A model generated the notes under the pieces. It was not told the origin of the DNA. It made no database searches and worked only from the letters and a program-made list of their open reading frames with translations. From NCBI GenBank assembly GCA_964553915.1, contig CAZKMM010000118.1, forward strand, positions 1 through 8,103: DNA of 8,103 nt, read 5' to 3'. Shown piece by piece: positions 1-6,612 of the stretch. Numbering within the stretch: the stretch's first letter is position 1; every line of letters starts with the position of its first letter. The position numbers were made by a program, and so were the translations under genes. The stretch comes from CAZKMM01 sp964553915 (GTDB lineage Bacteria; RBG-13-61-14; DRUE01).

Positions 1-171
1 GAACAGCTTCAGCCCGTGATAAATGACCTGGTTCAGCTCATTGAAGAGATTGGCAAGAAAGAAAAATATGCGGTGATTTTTGATAGCTCCGGAGTGGGTT
101 TGATTCTTTATGCTGACCCTTCCCTGGACCTGACCGATAAACTAATCAAGGAATACAATCTGAAAAAATGA
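1..171 (+). CDS. OmpH/Skp-family periplasmic chaperone, C-terminal fragment (5' end outside window)
   Basis: This open frame enters from the left edge and stops with TGA; 56 C-terminal residues are visible. The sequence ends with a basic, amphipathic helix stretch (PVINDLVQLIEEIGKKEKY), a strand (AVIFDSSG), then LILYADPSLDLTD followed by a short helix. This is the typical tail of OmpH/Skp proteins: a late helix, a V-hydrophobic-D-SSG strand, 'YADP' and 'D[IL]T'. Family members are trimeric periplasmic chaperones that hold unfolded outer-membrane proteins, and their genes often sit just upstream of lipid A genes, as here. The stop codon overlaps the lpxA start (ATGA), so the two are probably translated from one message. 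The signal peptide and coiled-coil arms would lie upstream and cannot be judged. The family call rests on the tail and the context only. Confidence 0.75.
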   Translation, partial: EQLQPVINDLVQLIEEIGKKEKYAVIFDSSGVGLILYADPSLDLTDKLIKEYNLKK

Positions 172-944
172 GCCAGATTCATCCCACCGCTCTGGTTGAC
201 TCCCGGGCAGAGCTGGGAGAAGGGGTGAGAATTGGAGCTTATGCCATCATTGAGGGGAAAGTAGAGCTGGGACCGGGCACCGAAGTTGGTCCTTACAGTT
301 ATATTCAGGGACCGGCACGCATTGGAAAAGATAACCGTATCGGAGCTTATGTTCACATTGGCGGGGCTCCTCAGCACCGGGAATATCAGGGAGAAGAAAC
401 CGGTTTAGAAATTGGAGATGAGAATCTGATTCGGGAGTTCGTCACCATTCATCGGGGCACTGCCTTGACAGGGATTACCCGGGTGGGGAGCGGTAATTTT
501 ATAATGGTTGGGGTGCATATTGCTCACGATTGTAAGCTGGGGAATAATCTGACCATTGCCAATTATGTTCAGATCGCGGGGCACTGCCAGATTGATGATT
601 ATGCGGTGTTCGGCGGTCTTGCCGGGGTGCATCAGCACTGCCGGGTGGGTAAGGGAGCAATGGTGGCCGCCCTTAGTGGAGTGAGCCTGGATGTCCCGCC
701 TTACAGCGTGGTAGGTGGAGAGCGGGCAAGATTTGTGGGGTTAAATCGGATTGGTCTCAAGCGGATGGGAATGGCAGAGGAGGTAATTAGAGCGATTCGC
801 CGGGCTTATCGGATTATTTCCCAGCCCGGGGTTTTGCTGAAGGATGCTCTGGCTCAGCTGGAGCAGGAACTGGGTGAGGTTCCCGAGGTGCGGGAGATTA
901 TAGATTTTTATCGGTCTGGCACCCGGGGAGTAATTCGTCGGTAA
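168..944 (+). CDS. lpxA: LpxA, acyl-ACP--UDP-N-acetylglucosamine O-acyltransferase (or GlcNAc3N N-acyltransferase)
   Basis: LpxA is a cytoplasmic enzyme that transfers a 3-hydroxyacyl chain from ACP to position 3 of a UDP-GlcNAc-type acceptor, the first step of lipid A synthesis. At 258 aa it has the usual length. Residues 1-185 are hexapeptide repeats of a left-handed beta helix (many [LIV]-G-x4 turns, e.g. RIGAYAIIEG and RIGKDNRIGA), followed by a helical C-terminus (RAIRRAYRII ... STRG-like SGTRG). The active-site segment is VHIAHDCKLGN with His117 and His120; His120 matches the catalytic His125 of E. coli. AGH (His139) and GVHQHC (His155) match E. coli His144 and His160. Two positions differ from E. 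coli: His70 where E. coli has Asp74, and Ala168 at the acyl-ruler position (E. coli Gly173). The ATG overlaps the stop of the preceding gene by 4 nt, which supports this start by coupling; no good Shine-Dalgarno lies at ideal distance. Confidence 0.96.
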   Translation: MSQIHPTALVDSRAELGEGVRIGAYAIIEGKVELGPGTEVGPYSYIQGPARIGKDNRIGAYVHIGGAPQHREYQGEETGLEIGDENLIREFVTIHRGTALTGITRVGSGNFIMVGVHIAHDCKLGNNLTIANYVQIAGHCQIDDYAVFGGLAGVHQHCRVGKGAMVAALSGVSLDVPPYSVVGGERARFVGLNRIGLKRMGMAEEVIRAIRRAYRIISQPGVLLKDALAQLEQELGEVPEVREIIDFYRSGTRGVIRR

Positions 945-1774
945 TGGGGGAAAAGCCAGAAAGAAAGCTGGGGCTGATTTGCGGGGCGGGTCGGCTTCCT
1001 TTATATCTGGCTGAGGCTCTCAGCCAAAAAGGCTATGAGCTTCTGGCATTTACCCCGGAAAATAAACTGGAGCCCGGGCTGGAAAGGTATGTTGAGGAGC
1101 TTCAGGTTTTTAAGTTTGTCCGACTGGCTCAACTTTTAAAGCTACTGGAGGAAAAAGGAACTAAAAACATAATTTTTGCTGGTAAATTTGAAAAAAAATG
1201 GCTTTATGAGCCTGATACAGAAATTGACCAGCTGGCAAAAGCGATTCTCTCCCAGCTTCCAGACCTGCAGGATGATACCATAATGAATGCGGTTATAGAG
1301 GAATTTGAACGAAGGGGCTATAGAGTTTTCAGCACCCTGGATTTTATCAAGGACTGGCTGGCTCCTTCAGGAGTGATGGGAGCTCATCAGCCCGAGCCAA
1401 AAGAAGAACAGGATATTAAATTTGGCTTTCGTCTGGCAAAGGAGATTGGCAGGCTGGGGATTGGTCAGACGGTTGCGGTTTTAAACCAGGCGGTTTTAGC
1501 CGTGGAAGCAATTGAGGGCACGGATTTAACCATTCTTCGTGCCGGGCAGTTCACTGCTGGGGCAGTGATTGTCAAGGTTTTAAGACCCGGGCAGAGCCCC
1601 CGCTTTGACCTGCCGGTGGTAGGGAAGAGCACGGTTCAATCAATGATTCAAGCCCGGGCTCGGGTGCTGGCAGTGGAGGCAGAGCGATGTTTAATTGTGG
1701 AGCGGGGAGAGATGCTCCGGCTGGCAGATGAGAACGGAATTGTTATTATCGGGGTCAGGGATGGCGGAGGATAA
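944..1774 (+). CDS. lpxI: LpxI, UDP-2,3-diacylglucosamine pyrophosphatase (DUF1009 family)
   Basis: LpxI is a Mg2+-dependent hydrolase that converts UDP-2,3-diacylglucosamine to lipid X plus UMP. It is unrelated to LpxH and replaces it in alpha- and deltaproteobacteria and several other diderm lineages. The 276-residue protein is of family length. The N-terminal domain opens with GLICGAGRLP (residues 10-19), the family's G-x-G-x-LP start. Further family hallmarks are GKFEKKWL (80-87), LQDDTIM (108-114), VEAIEGTD (187-194) and the C-terminal FDLPVVGKSTV (221-231). Asp222 in that last motif probably corresponds to the catalytic Asp225 described in the Caulobacter enzyme (inferred from motif, not alignment). 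The start is TAATG, sharing one base with the lpxA stop, so translation is likely coupled. A GGGGAG lies about 13 nt upstream. Position between lpxA and the Gfo/Idh gene matches the arrangement in other LpxI-using bacteria. Confidence 0.93.
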   Translation: MGEKPERKLGLICGAGRLPLYLAEALSQKGYELLAFTPENKLEPGLERYVEELQVFKFVRLAQLLKLLEEKGTKNIIFAGKFEKKWLYEPDTEIDQLAKAILSQLPDLQDDTIMNAVIEEFERRGYRVFSTLDFIKDWLAPSGVMGAHQPEPKEEQDIKFGFRLAKEIGRLGIGQTVAVLNQAVLAVEAIEGTDLTILRAGQFTAGAVIVKVLRPGQSPRFDLPVVGKSTVQSMIQARARVLAVEAERCLIVERGEMLRLADENGIVIIGVRDGGG

Positions 1775-2747
1775 GCCCATAAAAGTTGGGGTAATTGGCG
1801 TCGGGTATCTGGGAAGATTCCATGCTCTGCGCTGGAAAGAGATTGAATCCGCCCAGCTGGTCGGGGTTTCAGATATTATTCCGGAGCGAGCCCGGGGGGT
1901 AGGCGAGGAAGCTGGCTGTCAGGTTTTTTCTGATAACCAAGAGCTTTTAGAAAAAATAGATGCGGTGAGCATTGTGGTTCCCACCCCGGCTCATTACTCA
2001 GTGGCGAAAACCGCACTTTTAATGGAAAAGGACATCCTTTTAGAAAAGCCGATTACTATGACCCTGGAAGAAGCAGATGAGCTGATAGAACTTGCCGACA
2101 AAAAAAACCGGATTTTTATGGTCGGGCACCTGGAGAGATTTAATCCGGCGGTGAGAGCTTTAGCAGAAGCACTTACCCGTCCAGCATTTATTGAGGTGCA
2201 CCGACTCGGTCCCTTTCAGGAGCGGGCAAAAGAGATAGATGTGGTTCGGGATTTGATGATTCACGACCTGGATATTATTTTAAGTTTGGTGAAGGCACCG
2301 CTGGAGCGAGTGAGCGCTATGGGAATCGCAGTTTTAAGTGATAAACTGGATATTGCCAATGCCCGGCTGGAATTTAAAAATGGCACGGTGGCAAATCTTA
2401 CTGCCAGCCGGGTCAGTTTAGGCGGGGGGATGCGTAAAATTCGGATTTTTCAGCCGGAGAATTATATTTCTCTGGACTACCAGAATCAGCAGATGGCAAT
2501 TTTTACCCTGGGCAAGGAAGAAAATGAAGACCCGATGAGCCGGATTAAAATAAAAAATATCCCGCTCAGCCGGGAAGATGCCCTTCGGGCAGAATTACTG
2601 GCTTTTCTGGAATCAGTGAGAAATCGGACCGAACCGCCGGTGAGCGGAGAGGATGGAAGAAGGGCTTTAGAGGTAGCATTGATGGTGCATAAAGAGATTT
2701 CCCGGAGCCTGGAAAAATTCTTCTCTCAAAAAGATGAATCAAACTGA
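1761..2747 (+). CDS. Gfo/Idh/MocA-family NAD-dependent sugar dehydrogenase, GnnA-like (putative UDP-GlcNAc 3-dehydrogenase)
   Basis: This 328-residue protein has an N-terminal Rossmann fold with the dinucleotide motif GVIGVGYLG (10-18), the family catalytic EKP (95-97), GHLERFNP (122-129), and the substrate-side DLMIHDLDIIL (164-174) containing the D-x3-HD signature (Asp164, His168, Asp169). Members oxidise a sugar hydroxyl with NAD(P). In lipid A gene clusters the best-known member is GnnA, which makes the 3-keto form of UDP-GlcNAc that GnnB then transaminates to UDP-GlcNAc3N. The genomic slot (directly after lpxI, with msbA next) and the GHxERFNP motif favour GnnA, but no GnnB-like aminotransferase is in the window, so the substrate is inferred. 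I chose ATG 1761 over an in-frame ATG at 1695: the earlier one would add 22 unrelated residues read out of lpxI, while 1761 starts just before the first Rossmann strand with GGGG 6 nt upstream. It overlaps lpxI by 14 nt. Confidence 0.85.
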   Translation: MAEDKPIKVGVIGVGYLGRFHALRWKEIESAQLVGVSDIIPERARGVGEEAGCQVFSDNQELLEKIDAVSIVVPTPAHYSVAKTALLMEKDILLEKPITMTLEEADELIELADKKNRIFMVGHLERFNPAVRALAEALTRPAFIEVHRLGPFQERAKEIDVVRDLMIHDLDIILSLVKAPLERVSAMGIAVLSDKLDIANARLEFKNGTVANLTASRVSLGGGMRKIRIFQPENYISLDYQNQQMAIFTLGKEENEDPMSRIKIKNIPLSREDALRAELLAFLESVRNRTEPPVSGEDGRRALEVALMVHKEISRSLEKFFSQKDESN

Positions 2748-4542
2748 AAAAAGCTTTTCTCAGTTAAGGGGGCTTGCCCGGGCAAAGCGGGCTTTAAGTT
2801 ATGTGTTTCCTTATTTCCGCCCCTATCGGCTTCATTTAATCGGAGTAATTGTTCTCGCCTTCTTTGCTAATGTTTTTGAGCCGAGTTTAGCGGTTTCGGT
2901 GAAACTTTTCTTTAAGTTTATCTTTGAGGAAAAAAACTTGATGATGGCAATGATCGCTCCCTTCTCCTTGATTTTTCTGTTTCTGGTTCGGGAAGGGACC
3001 AATTTCCTTTATGATTATAATCGCCAGAAATTAAGCCTGAAAGTGGTGCAGGACCTTCAGGTGGCAGTTTATAACCATTTTATTCATCTGAGCCTGGACC
3101 ATTTTGACCGGATGGATACCGGCGAGATGATGTCCCGAACCGTGCGGGATGTCTCCAATATGCAAAGCACCGTGCCTTTGATTATTGACCTGGGAAAACA
3201 CCTGATTAAATTTATTGCCCTGGCAGGGATTTGCATCTCTATGCAACCGAAATTAAGCCTGATTACTTTTGTTACCTTTCCGGTGGTGGGAATCCTGGTC
3301 ACCCAGATTGGTGCCCAGATGAAAAAATATACCAAAAAGGGGCTGGCACAAGCGGCAGTGATCAATGTTCATATGAAAGAGACCTATTCCGGGGCTATGG
3401 TGGTAAAAGCTTTTGCCCAGGAGGATGAAGAGGTAAACCGCTACTGGAAAAAGATGAAAAAGATGCTCCGGATTCAATTTAAATATGCCCGGGCTCAGGC
3501 GCTTCAGGGACCGGTGAGCAATCTGATTGCGATTTTAGGAGTGGCATTTGTTTTCGGGCTTGCCTGCAGATGGGCAATTGAGGGGAAATTTGCTCAGGAT
3601 AATTTTATGGCATTTTTCACCTCTTTAGGACTGATGATTGTTCCCCTGCGCCAGCTGGCAAAAATTCAGGGAAAAATCCAGACCGCTTACGGTTCAGTGG
3701 AACGGGTAATAGAGACTTTGGAAAAAGAAGCCACAGTCAAAGAAGCTCCGGATGCCATAGAGCTTCCTCCCTTTGAAAAAGAGATTCGCTATGAGAATGT
3801 TTACTTTAAATATGAGGATGAGTGGGTTTTGAAGAATTTTAATCTGGTAGCAAGAAAGGGAAAATTGGTGGCACTGGTTGGTCCCAGCGGTGCCGGGAAA
3901 ACCACCGTGATAAATCTTCTTCCCAGATTTTATGAGGTGAGCAAAGGAAGAATTACCATAGACGGGATAGATATCCGGAAGGTAAAGATAAGGAGCCTGC
4001 GGAAACAAATCGGGATTGTTACCCAGGAGACCTTTCTTTTTAATGACACGGTGGAGAATAATATCAAATACGGCTCTCCGGAAAAGACCCGCCAGGAGGT
4101 AATAGAAGCAGCCAAAGCTGCTAATGCCCACGATTTTATTATGAAGCTTCCCAGGGGGTATGATACAATTATAGGCGAGCGGGGGGTTCGGCTCTCGGGC
4201 GGGGAAAGACAGAGGATTGCCATTGCCCGGGCTTTAATTAAAAATCCTCCCATCCTCCTTCTGGATGAAGCTACCAGCTCTCTGGATACCGAGGCAGAAA
4301 GAGAGGTGCAAAAAGCCCTGGATAATTTAATGAAAAACCGCACCACCATTGCCATTGCCCACCGGTTAAGCACCATCAGAAATGCAGATAAAATCATTGT
4401 CATCAGCGATGGAGAGATTGTGGAACAGGGAACCCACGAGGAATTGATTGCCTGCTCCGGGCTTTATCGCAAGCTTTATGAAATGCAGTTCCTTTTAGAC
4501 CAGGAGCCGGAAAAAGCCCTGGCTAACCCGGAAAATCCTTAA
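2734..4542 (+). CDS. msbA: MsbA-type lipid A / phospholipid ABC exporter
   Basis: This is a half-transporter of 602 aa with membrane domain and ATPase in one chain, as in MsbA (about 580 aa); it acts as a homodimer in the inner membrane to flip core-lipid A outward. Residues 30-315 form the six-helix exporter domain, with hydrophobic stretches near 35-50, 72-88, 148-170, 174-192, 262-280 and 290-305. The intracellular loop carries LDHFDRMDTGEMMSR (121-135) and VVKAFAQE (223-230), both typical of type IV exporters. The ATPase domain has Walker A GPSGAGKTT (383-391), Q-loop Gln431, signature LSGGERQR (487-494), Walker B ILLLDEA (507-513) with Glu512, D-loop SSLD and H-loop His543 in AHRLSTI. 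All catalytic residues are present. The specific MsbA call, rather than a generic multidrug exporter, rests on its place beside lpxK, lpxL and lpxA. The start overlaps the previous gene by 14 nt; its own Shine-Dalgarno is weak, so coupling is likely. Confidence 0.92.
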   Translation: MNQTEKSFSQLRGLARAKRALSYVFPYFRPYRLHLIGVIVLAFFANVFEPSLAVSVKLFFKFIFEEKNLMMAMIAPFSLIFLFLVREGTNFLYDYNRQKLSLKVVQDLQVAVYNHFIHLSLDHFDRMDTGEMMSRTVRDVSNMQSTVPLIIDLGKHLIKFIALAGICISMQPKLSLITFVTFPVVGILVTQIGAQMKKYTKKGLAQAAVINVHMKETYSGAMVVKAFAQEDEEVNRYWKKMKKMLRIQFKYARAQALQGPVSNLIAILGVAFVFGLACRWAIEGKFAQDNFMAFFTSLGLMIVPLRQLAKIQGKIQTAYGSVERVIETLEKEATVKEAPDAIELPPFEKEIRYENVYFKYEDEWVLKNFNLVARKGKLVALVGPSGAGKTTVINLLPRFYEVSKGRITIDGIDIRKVKIRSLRKQIGIVTQETFLFNDTVENNIKYGSPEKTRQEVIEAAKAANAHDFIMKLPRGYDTIIGERGVRLSGGERQRIAIARALIKNPPILLLDEATSSLDTEAEREVQKALDNLMKNRTTIAIAHRLSTIRNADKIIVISDGEIVEQGTHEELIACSGLYRKLYEMQFLLDQEPEKALANPENP

Positions 4543-4547
4543 AGCTG

Positions 4548-5612
4548 ATGCCCAGATGGGAAGATTGGCTCTTTGCTCAAAAGCCCGGTTTCTGGGGGGA
4601 GCTGGCAAGGGCTCCCTTCTGGGCGCTGAGCGGAATTTACTGGCTGGGAGTAAAAGCCCGGCTCCGGGCGTATCAAAAAGGATTTTTTTCTTCTGAGAAG
4701 CTGGAGATTCCGGTTATTTCTGTTGGAAATCTTACCTTAGGTGGAACCGGTAAAACTCCTCTGGTTATCTGGCTGGCAGAGAAATTTTCCGGGTTGGGCT
4801 TGATGCCCGCGGTAAGCATTCGGGGATATGGCGGTAAGGGGCAAAAAAGCCTGACGGCTTTAACGCCCGGCTCTAAATCTTGTTCGGCTCTGGTGGGAGA
4901 TGAAGCGCTTTTGATTTTTCAAAAATTAAAAAAGGTGCCGGTGCTGGTGGGAAAGAATCGGGTGGAAGCGGGGAAAAAAGCCGAGGAGCTGGGAGCAGAG
5001 CTTTTGATTCTGGATGATGGCTTCCAGCACCTTTGCCTGAAGCGGGATTTGGACCTGGTTTTAATTGACGGGCGAAGAAGCATTTTTGAAGAAAAGCTTT
5101 TTCCCCGGGGAAGATTACGGGAGCCGGTCTCTGAGCTCAGGCGAGCGGAGGTTTTGATTTTAAGCCGGGCTGAGGAGCTTGAGCCGGACTGGATAGCTCT
5201 TTTGAAGGATTTTCATTCCCGGGCAAAGATTTTTAAATTCCGTTATCAGGTAAAAAATTCAGAGGAGCTTGCAGGAAAAAGAGCTTTTGCCTTTGCCGGG
5301 ATTGCTGACCCACAGGACTTTTTTCAGCTGGCTCAAAGGGTTAAAATAAATCTGGTTGGGAGCTGGAGCTTTTCTGACCATCATTTTTATAAACCAGAGG
5401 AACTTCGCCAGATGGAAAAACAGGCAAAGGAAAAGGGAGCAGAAATTCTCCTGACCACAGAAAAGGATGCGGTTCGGCTGGAAGGATTTGAGCCCGCACT
5501 TCCTTTAAAAACTCTGGAGACCCAGCTGGACTTCTTCGGAGAGGAGGAAGAGCTTTTGGAATTTCTGCTTTCCTGTTTAAGCCGGGAGGGGAAAGATGCT
5601 CAAGGTAATTAA
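4548..5612 (+). CDS. lpxK: LpxK, tetraacyldisaccharide 4'-kinase
   Basis: LpxK is a membrane-associated P-loop kinase that phosphorylates the 4' position of the tetraacyl disaccharide to give lipid IVA. The protein is 354 aa, a little longer than the E. coli enzyme (about 328). An aromatic, hydrophobic N-terminus (residues 8-42) is the membrane-binding hairpin region. VGNLTLGGTGKTP (59-71) is the Walker A motif specific to this family, with Lys69 and Thr70. RGYGG (92-96), GDE (117-119), DDGFQH (156-161) and SDHHF (276-280) follow in the expected order, then TTEKDAVRL (303-311). By spacing, Asp118 should match the catalytic Asp99 of the Aquifex enzyme, and His278 or His279 its partner His261. 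Start: ATG 5 nt after the msbA stop, with no clear ribosome binding site of its own. No defect seen. Confidence 0.95.
   Translation: MPRWEDWLFAQKPGFWGELARAPFWALSGIYWLGVKARLRAYQKGFFSSEKLEIPVISVGNLTLGGTGKTPLVIWLAEKFSGLGLMPAVSIRGYGGKGQKSLTALTPGSKSCSALVGDEALLIFQKLKKVPVLVGKNRVEAGKKAEELGAELLILDDGFQHLCLKRDLDLVLIDGRRSIFEEKLFPRGRLREPVSELRRAEVLILSRAEELEPDWIALLKDFHSRAKIFKFRYQVKNSEELAGKRAFAFAGIADPQDFFQLAQRVKINLVGSWSFSDHHFYKPEELRQMEKQAKEKGAEILLTTEKDAVRLEGFEPALPLKTLETQLDFFGEEEELLEFLLSCLSREGKDAQGN
5584..5591 (+). promoter_or_regulatory. Shine-Dalgarno sequence for the LpxL-family gene
   Basis: GGGAGGGG lies inside the end of lpxK, about 4-6 nt before ATG 5596. It is the strongest ribosome binding site in the window and fixes the start of the acyltransferase gene, which overlaps lpxK by 17 nt. 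Confidence 0.75.
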
Positions 5613-6612
5613 CTATCTGGTATATTTACTTGCCCGGGGGTATTTTGCTCTGGGAAAGATTCTGCCGATGCGTCCTACTTTTGCCTTTTTCTGGCTGATG
5701 GGTAATCTGATTTATTTTCTTTTGCGGGGAAGAAGAAAGATTGCTCTTCGGAATCTGGAGATAGCTTTTGGCAAAGAAAAGAGCGAGGAGGAGCGGAGGA
5801 GAATCTGTCGGCAGGCGTTTATCAATGCGGCTTATACTGCTGGAGAATTGATGTTTATGGACCGGATCTGTAAAAACTGGAAAGAGCATTTTACCTTTGA
5901 AGGCGATGAGATGATAGATGAATGCATCCGGAAAAAGCAGGCGTTTTTTGTTTTTGGCGGACATATGGGCGGATGGATGATAATTGCGATGGTTCCTCAG
6001 AGGTTTGGGATTCAGGGAGGAGTGGTGATTCGTCCTCAGCGAAATCCCTACATTGACCGCTTTCTCCGGAATCTGGTAGCAAAATATAACGGGGTGATGA
6101 TAAATACCCGGGGCACCGGAAAATTGATTGAAAAAATGATTTTGGAAGGAAAACTGGTGGGATTTTATATGGACCAGGAATCCCGGAGGAAGCAGGGAAT
6201 TCAGGTGGATTTTTTTGGTCTTCCTGCCTGGAGCCATGTGGTGCCTGGCTACCTTGCCTGGAAGCACCGCATCCCGATGTTTCCCTTCTGGATTATCCGC
6301 AAGAAGCCGGGATATTTTCACGCTATTTTCCGAAAGCCTCTGGACTTCCCTTACAGCGGAGATAAGGAGAAGGATATTCAGGAGGTGACCCAGCTGATTG
6401 TCAAGGAGGTGGAGCGAACCATTCGGGAGCATCCGGAGCAATGGTTCTGGGTGCATAATCGCTGGCGTCGGACCCTGGGAGAGGTAAGGAAGGAATCCCG
6501 CTGGAGAAGACGGATGATTGAGAAGGGCGAATATCTGACCAGTGCCCAGGTGCTGGAGATGATGGATGAGGAAATCGGGGAGCGAAAAGATGAGCAAACT
6601 GGCTCTGCTTGA
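5596..6612 (+). CDS. LpxL/HtrB-family lipid A acyltransferase with altered HX4(D/E) motif
   Basis: This belongs to the LpxL/LpxM/HtrB branch of lysophospholipid acyltransferases, inner-membrane enzymes that add secondary acyl chains from acyl-ACP to lipid A. The 338-residue protein has a hydrophobic N-terminus (about 5-20 and 28-43), then RKIALRNLEIAFG (47-59), a hallmark of the family. The active-site segment is FGGHMGGWM (120-128): His123 is present but the acidic residue five positions on, normally Glu or Asp, is Met128. Downstream family features are intact: RPQRNPYID (146-154), GFYMDQES (189-196), FFGLPAW (206-212) with the hydrophobic acceptor segment after it, and EQWFWVHNRWR (281-291), the usual 'P-E-Q-W-x-W-x-H-x-R-W' tail. 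The basic C-terminus extends to residue 338. It lies between lpxK and moxR with a strong Shine-Dalgarno. Family assignment is firm; activity and whether it acts as an LpxL or LpxM equivalent are uncertain because of the missing acid. Confidence 0.88.
   Translation: MLKVINYLVYLLARGYFALGKILPMRPTFAFFWLMGNLIYFLLRGRRKIALRNLEIAFGKEKSEEERRRICRQAFINAAYTAGELMFMDRICKNWKEHFTFEGDEMIDECIRKKQAFFVFGGHMGGWMIIAMVPQRFGIQGGVVIRPQRNPYIDRFLRNLVAKYNGVMINTRGTGKLIEKMILEGKLVGFYMDQESRRKQGIQVDFFGLPAWSHVVPGYLAWKHRIPMFPFWIIRKKPGYFHAIFRKPLDFPYSGDKEKDIQEVTQLIVKEVERTIREHPEQWFWVHNRWRRTLGEVRKESRWRRRMIEKGEYLTSAQVLEMMDEEIGERKDEQTGSA
6577..6582 (+). promoter_or_regulatory. Shine-Dalgarno sequence deciding the moxR start
   Basis: GGGGAG sits 7 nt before ATG 6590. 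The in-frame ATG at 6566 lies upstream of this site and has no comparable motif, so 6590 is the likely start of the AAA+ gene. Confidence 0.7.

Noticed and set aside
1695..1760. In-frame upstream ATG that would give the dehydrogenase 22 more residues.
   Set aside because: The extra residues come from lpxI coding sequence in another frame, do not resemble the family N-terminus, and the ATG at 1761 sits just before the Rossmann strand.
3930..4403. Minus-strand open frame opposite the MsbA ATPase domain.
   Set aside because: It mirrors conserved Walker and signature motif codons of the plus-strand gene and has no ribosome binding site or domain of its own.
6566..6589. Upstream ATG adding 8 residues to the MoxR protein.
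   Set aside because: It lies before the GGGGAG that best fits the ATG at 6590, and MoxR proteins do not need the extension.
5626..6597. Long minus-strand open frame (323 codons) opposite the LpxL-family gene.
   Set aside because: Its translation is rich in His, Pro and Ser with no recognisable domain, as expected of the antisense of a real gene. The plus strand encodes a clear family member.
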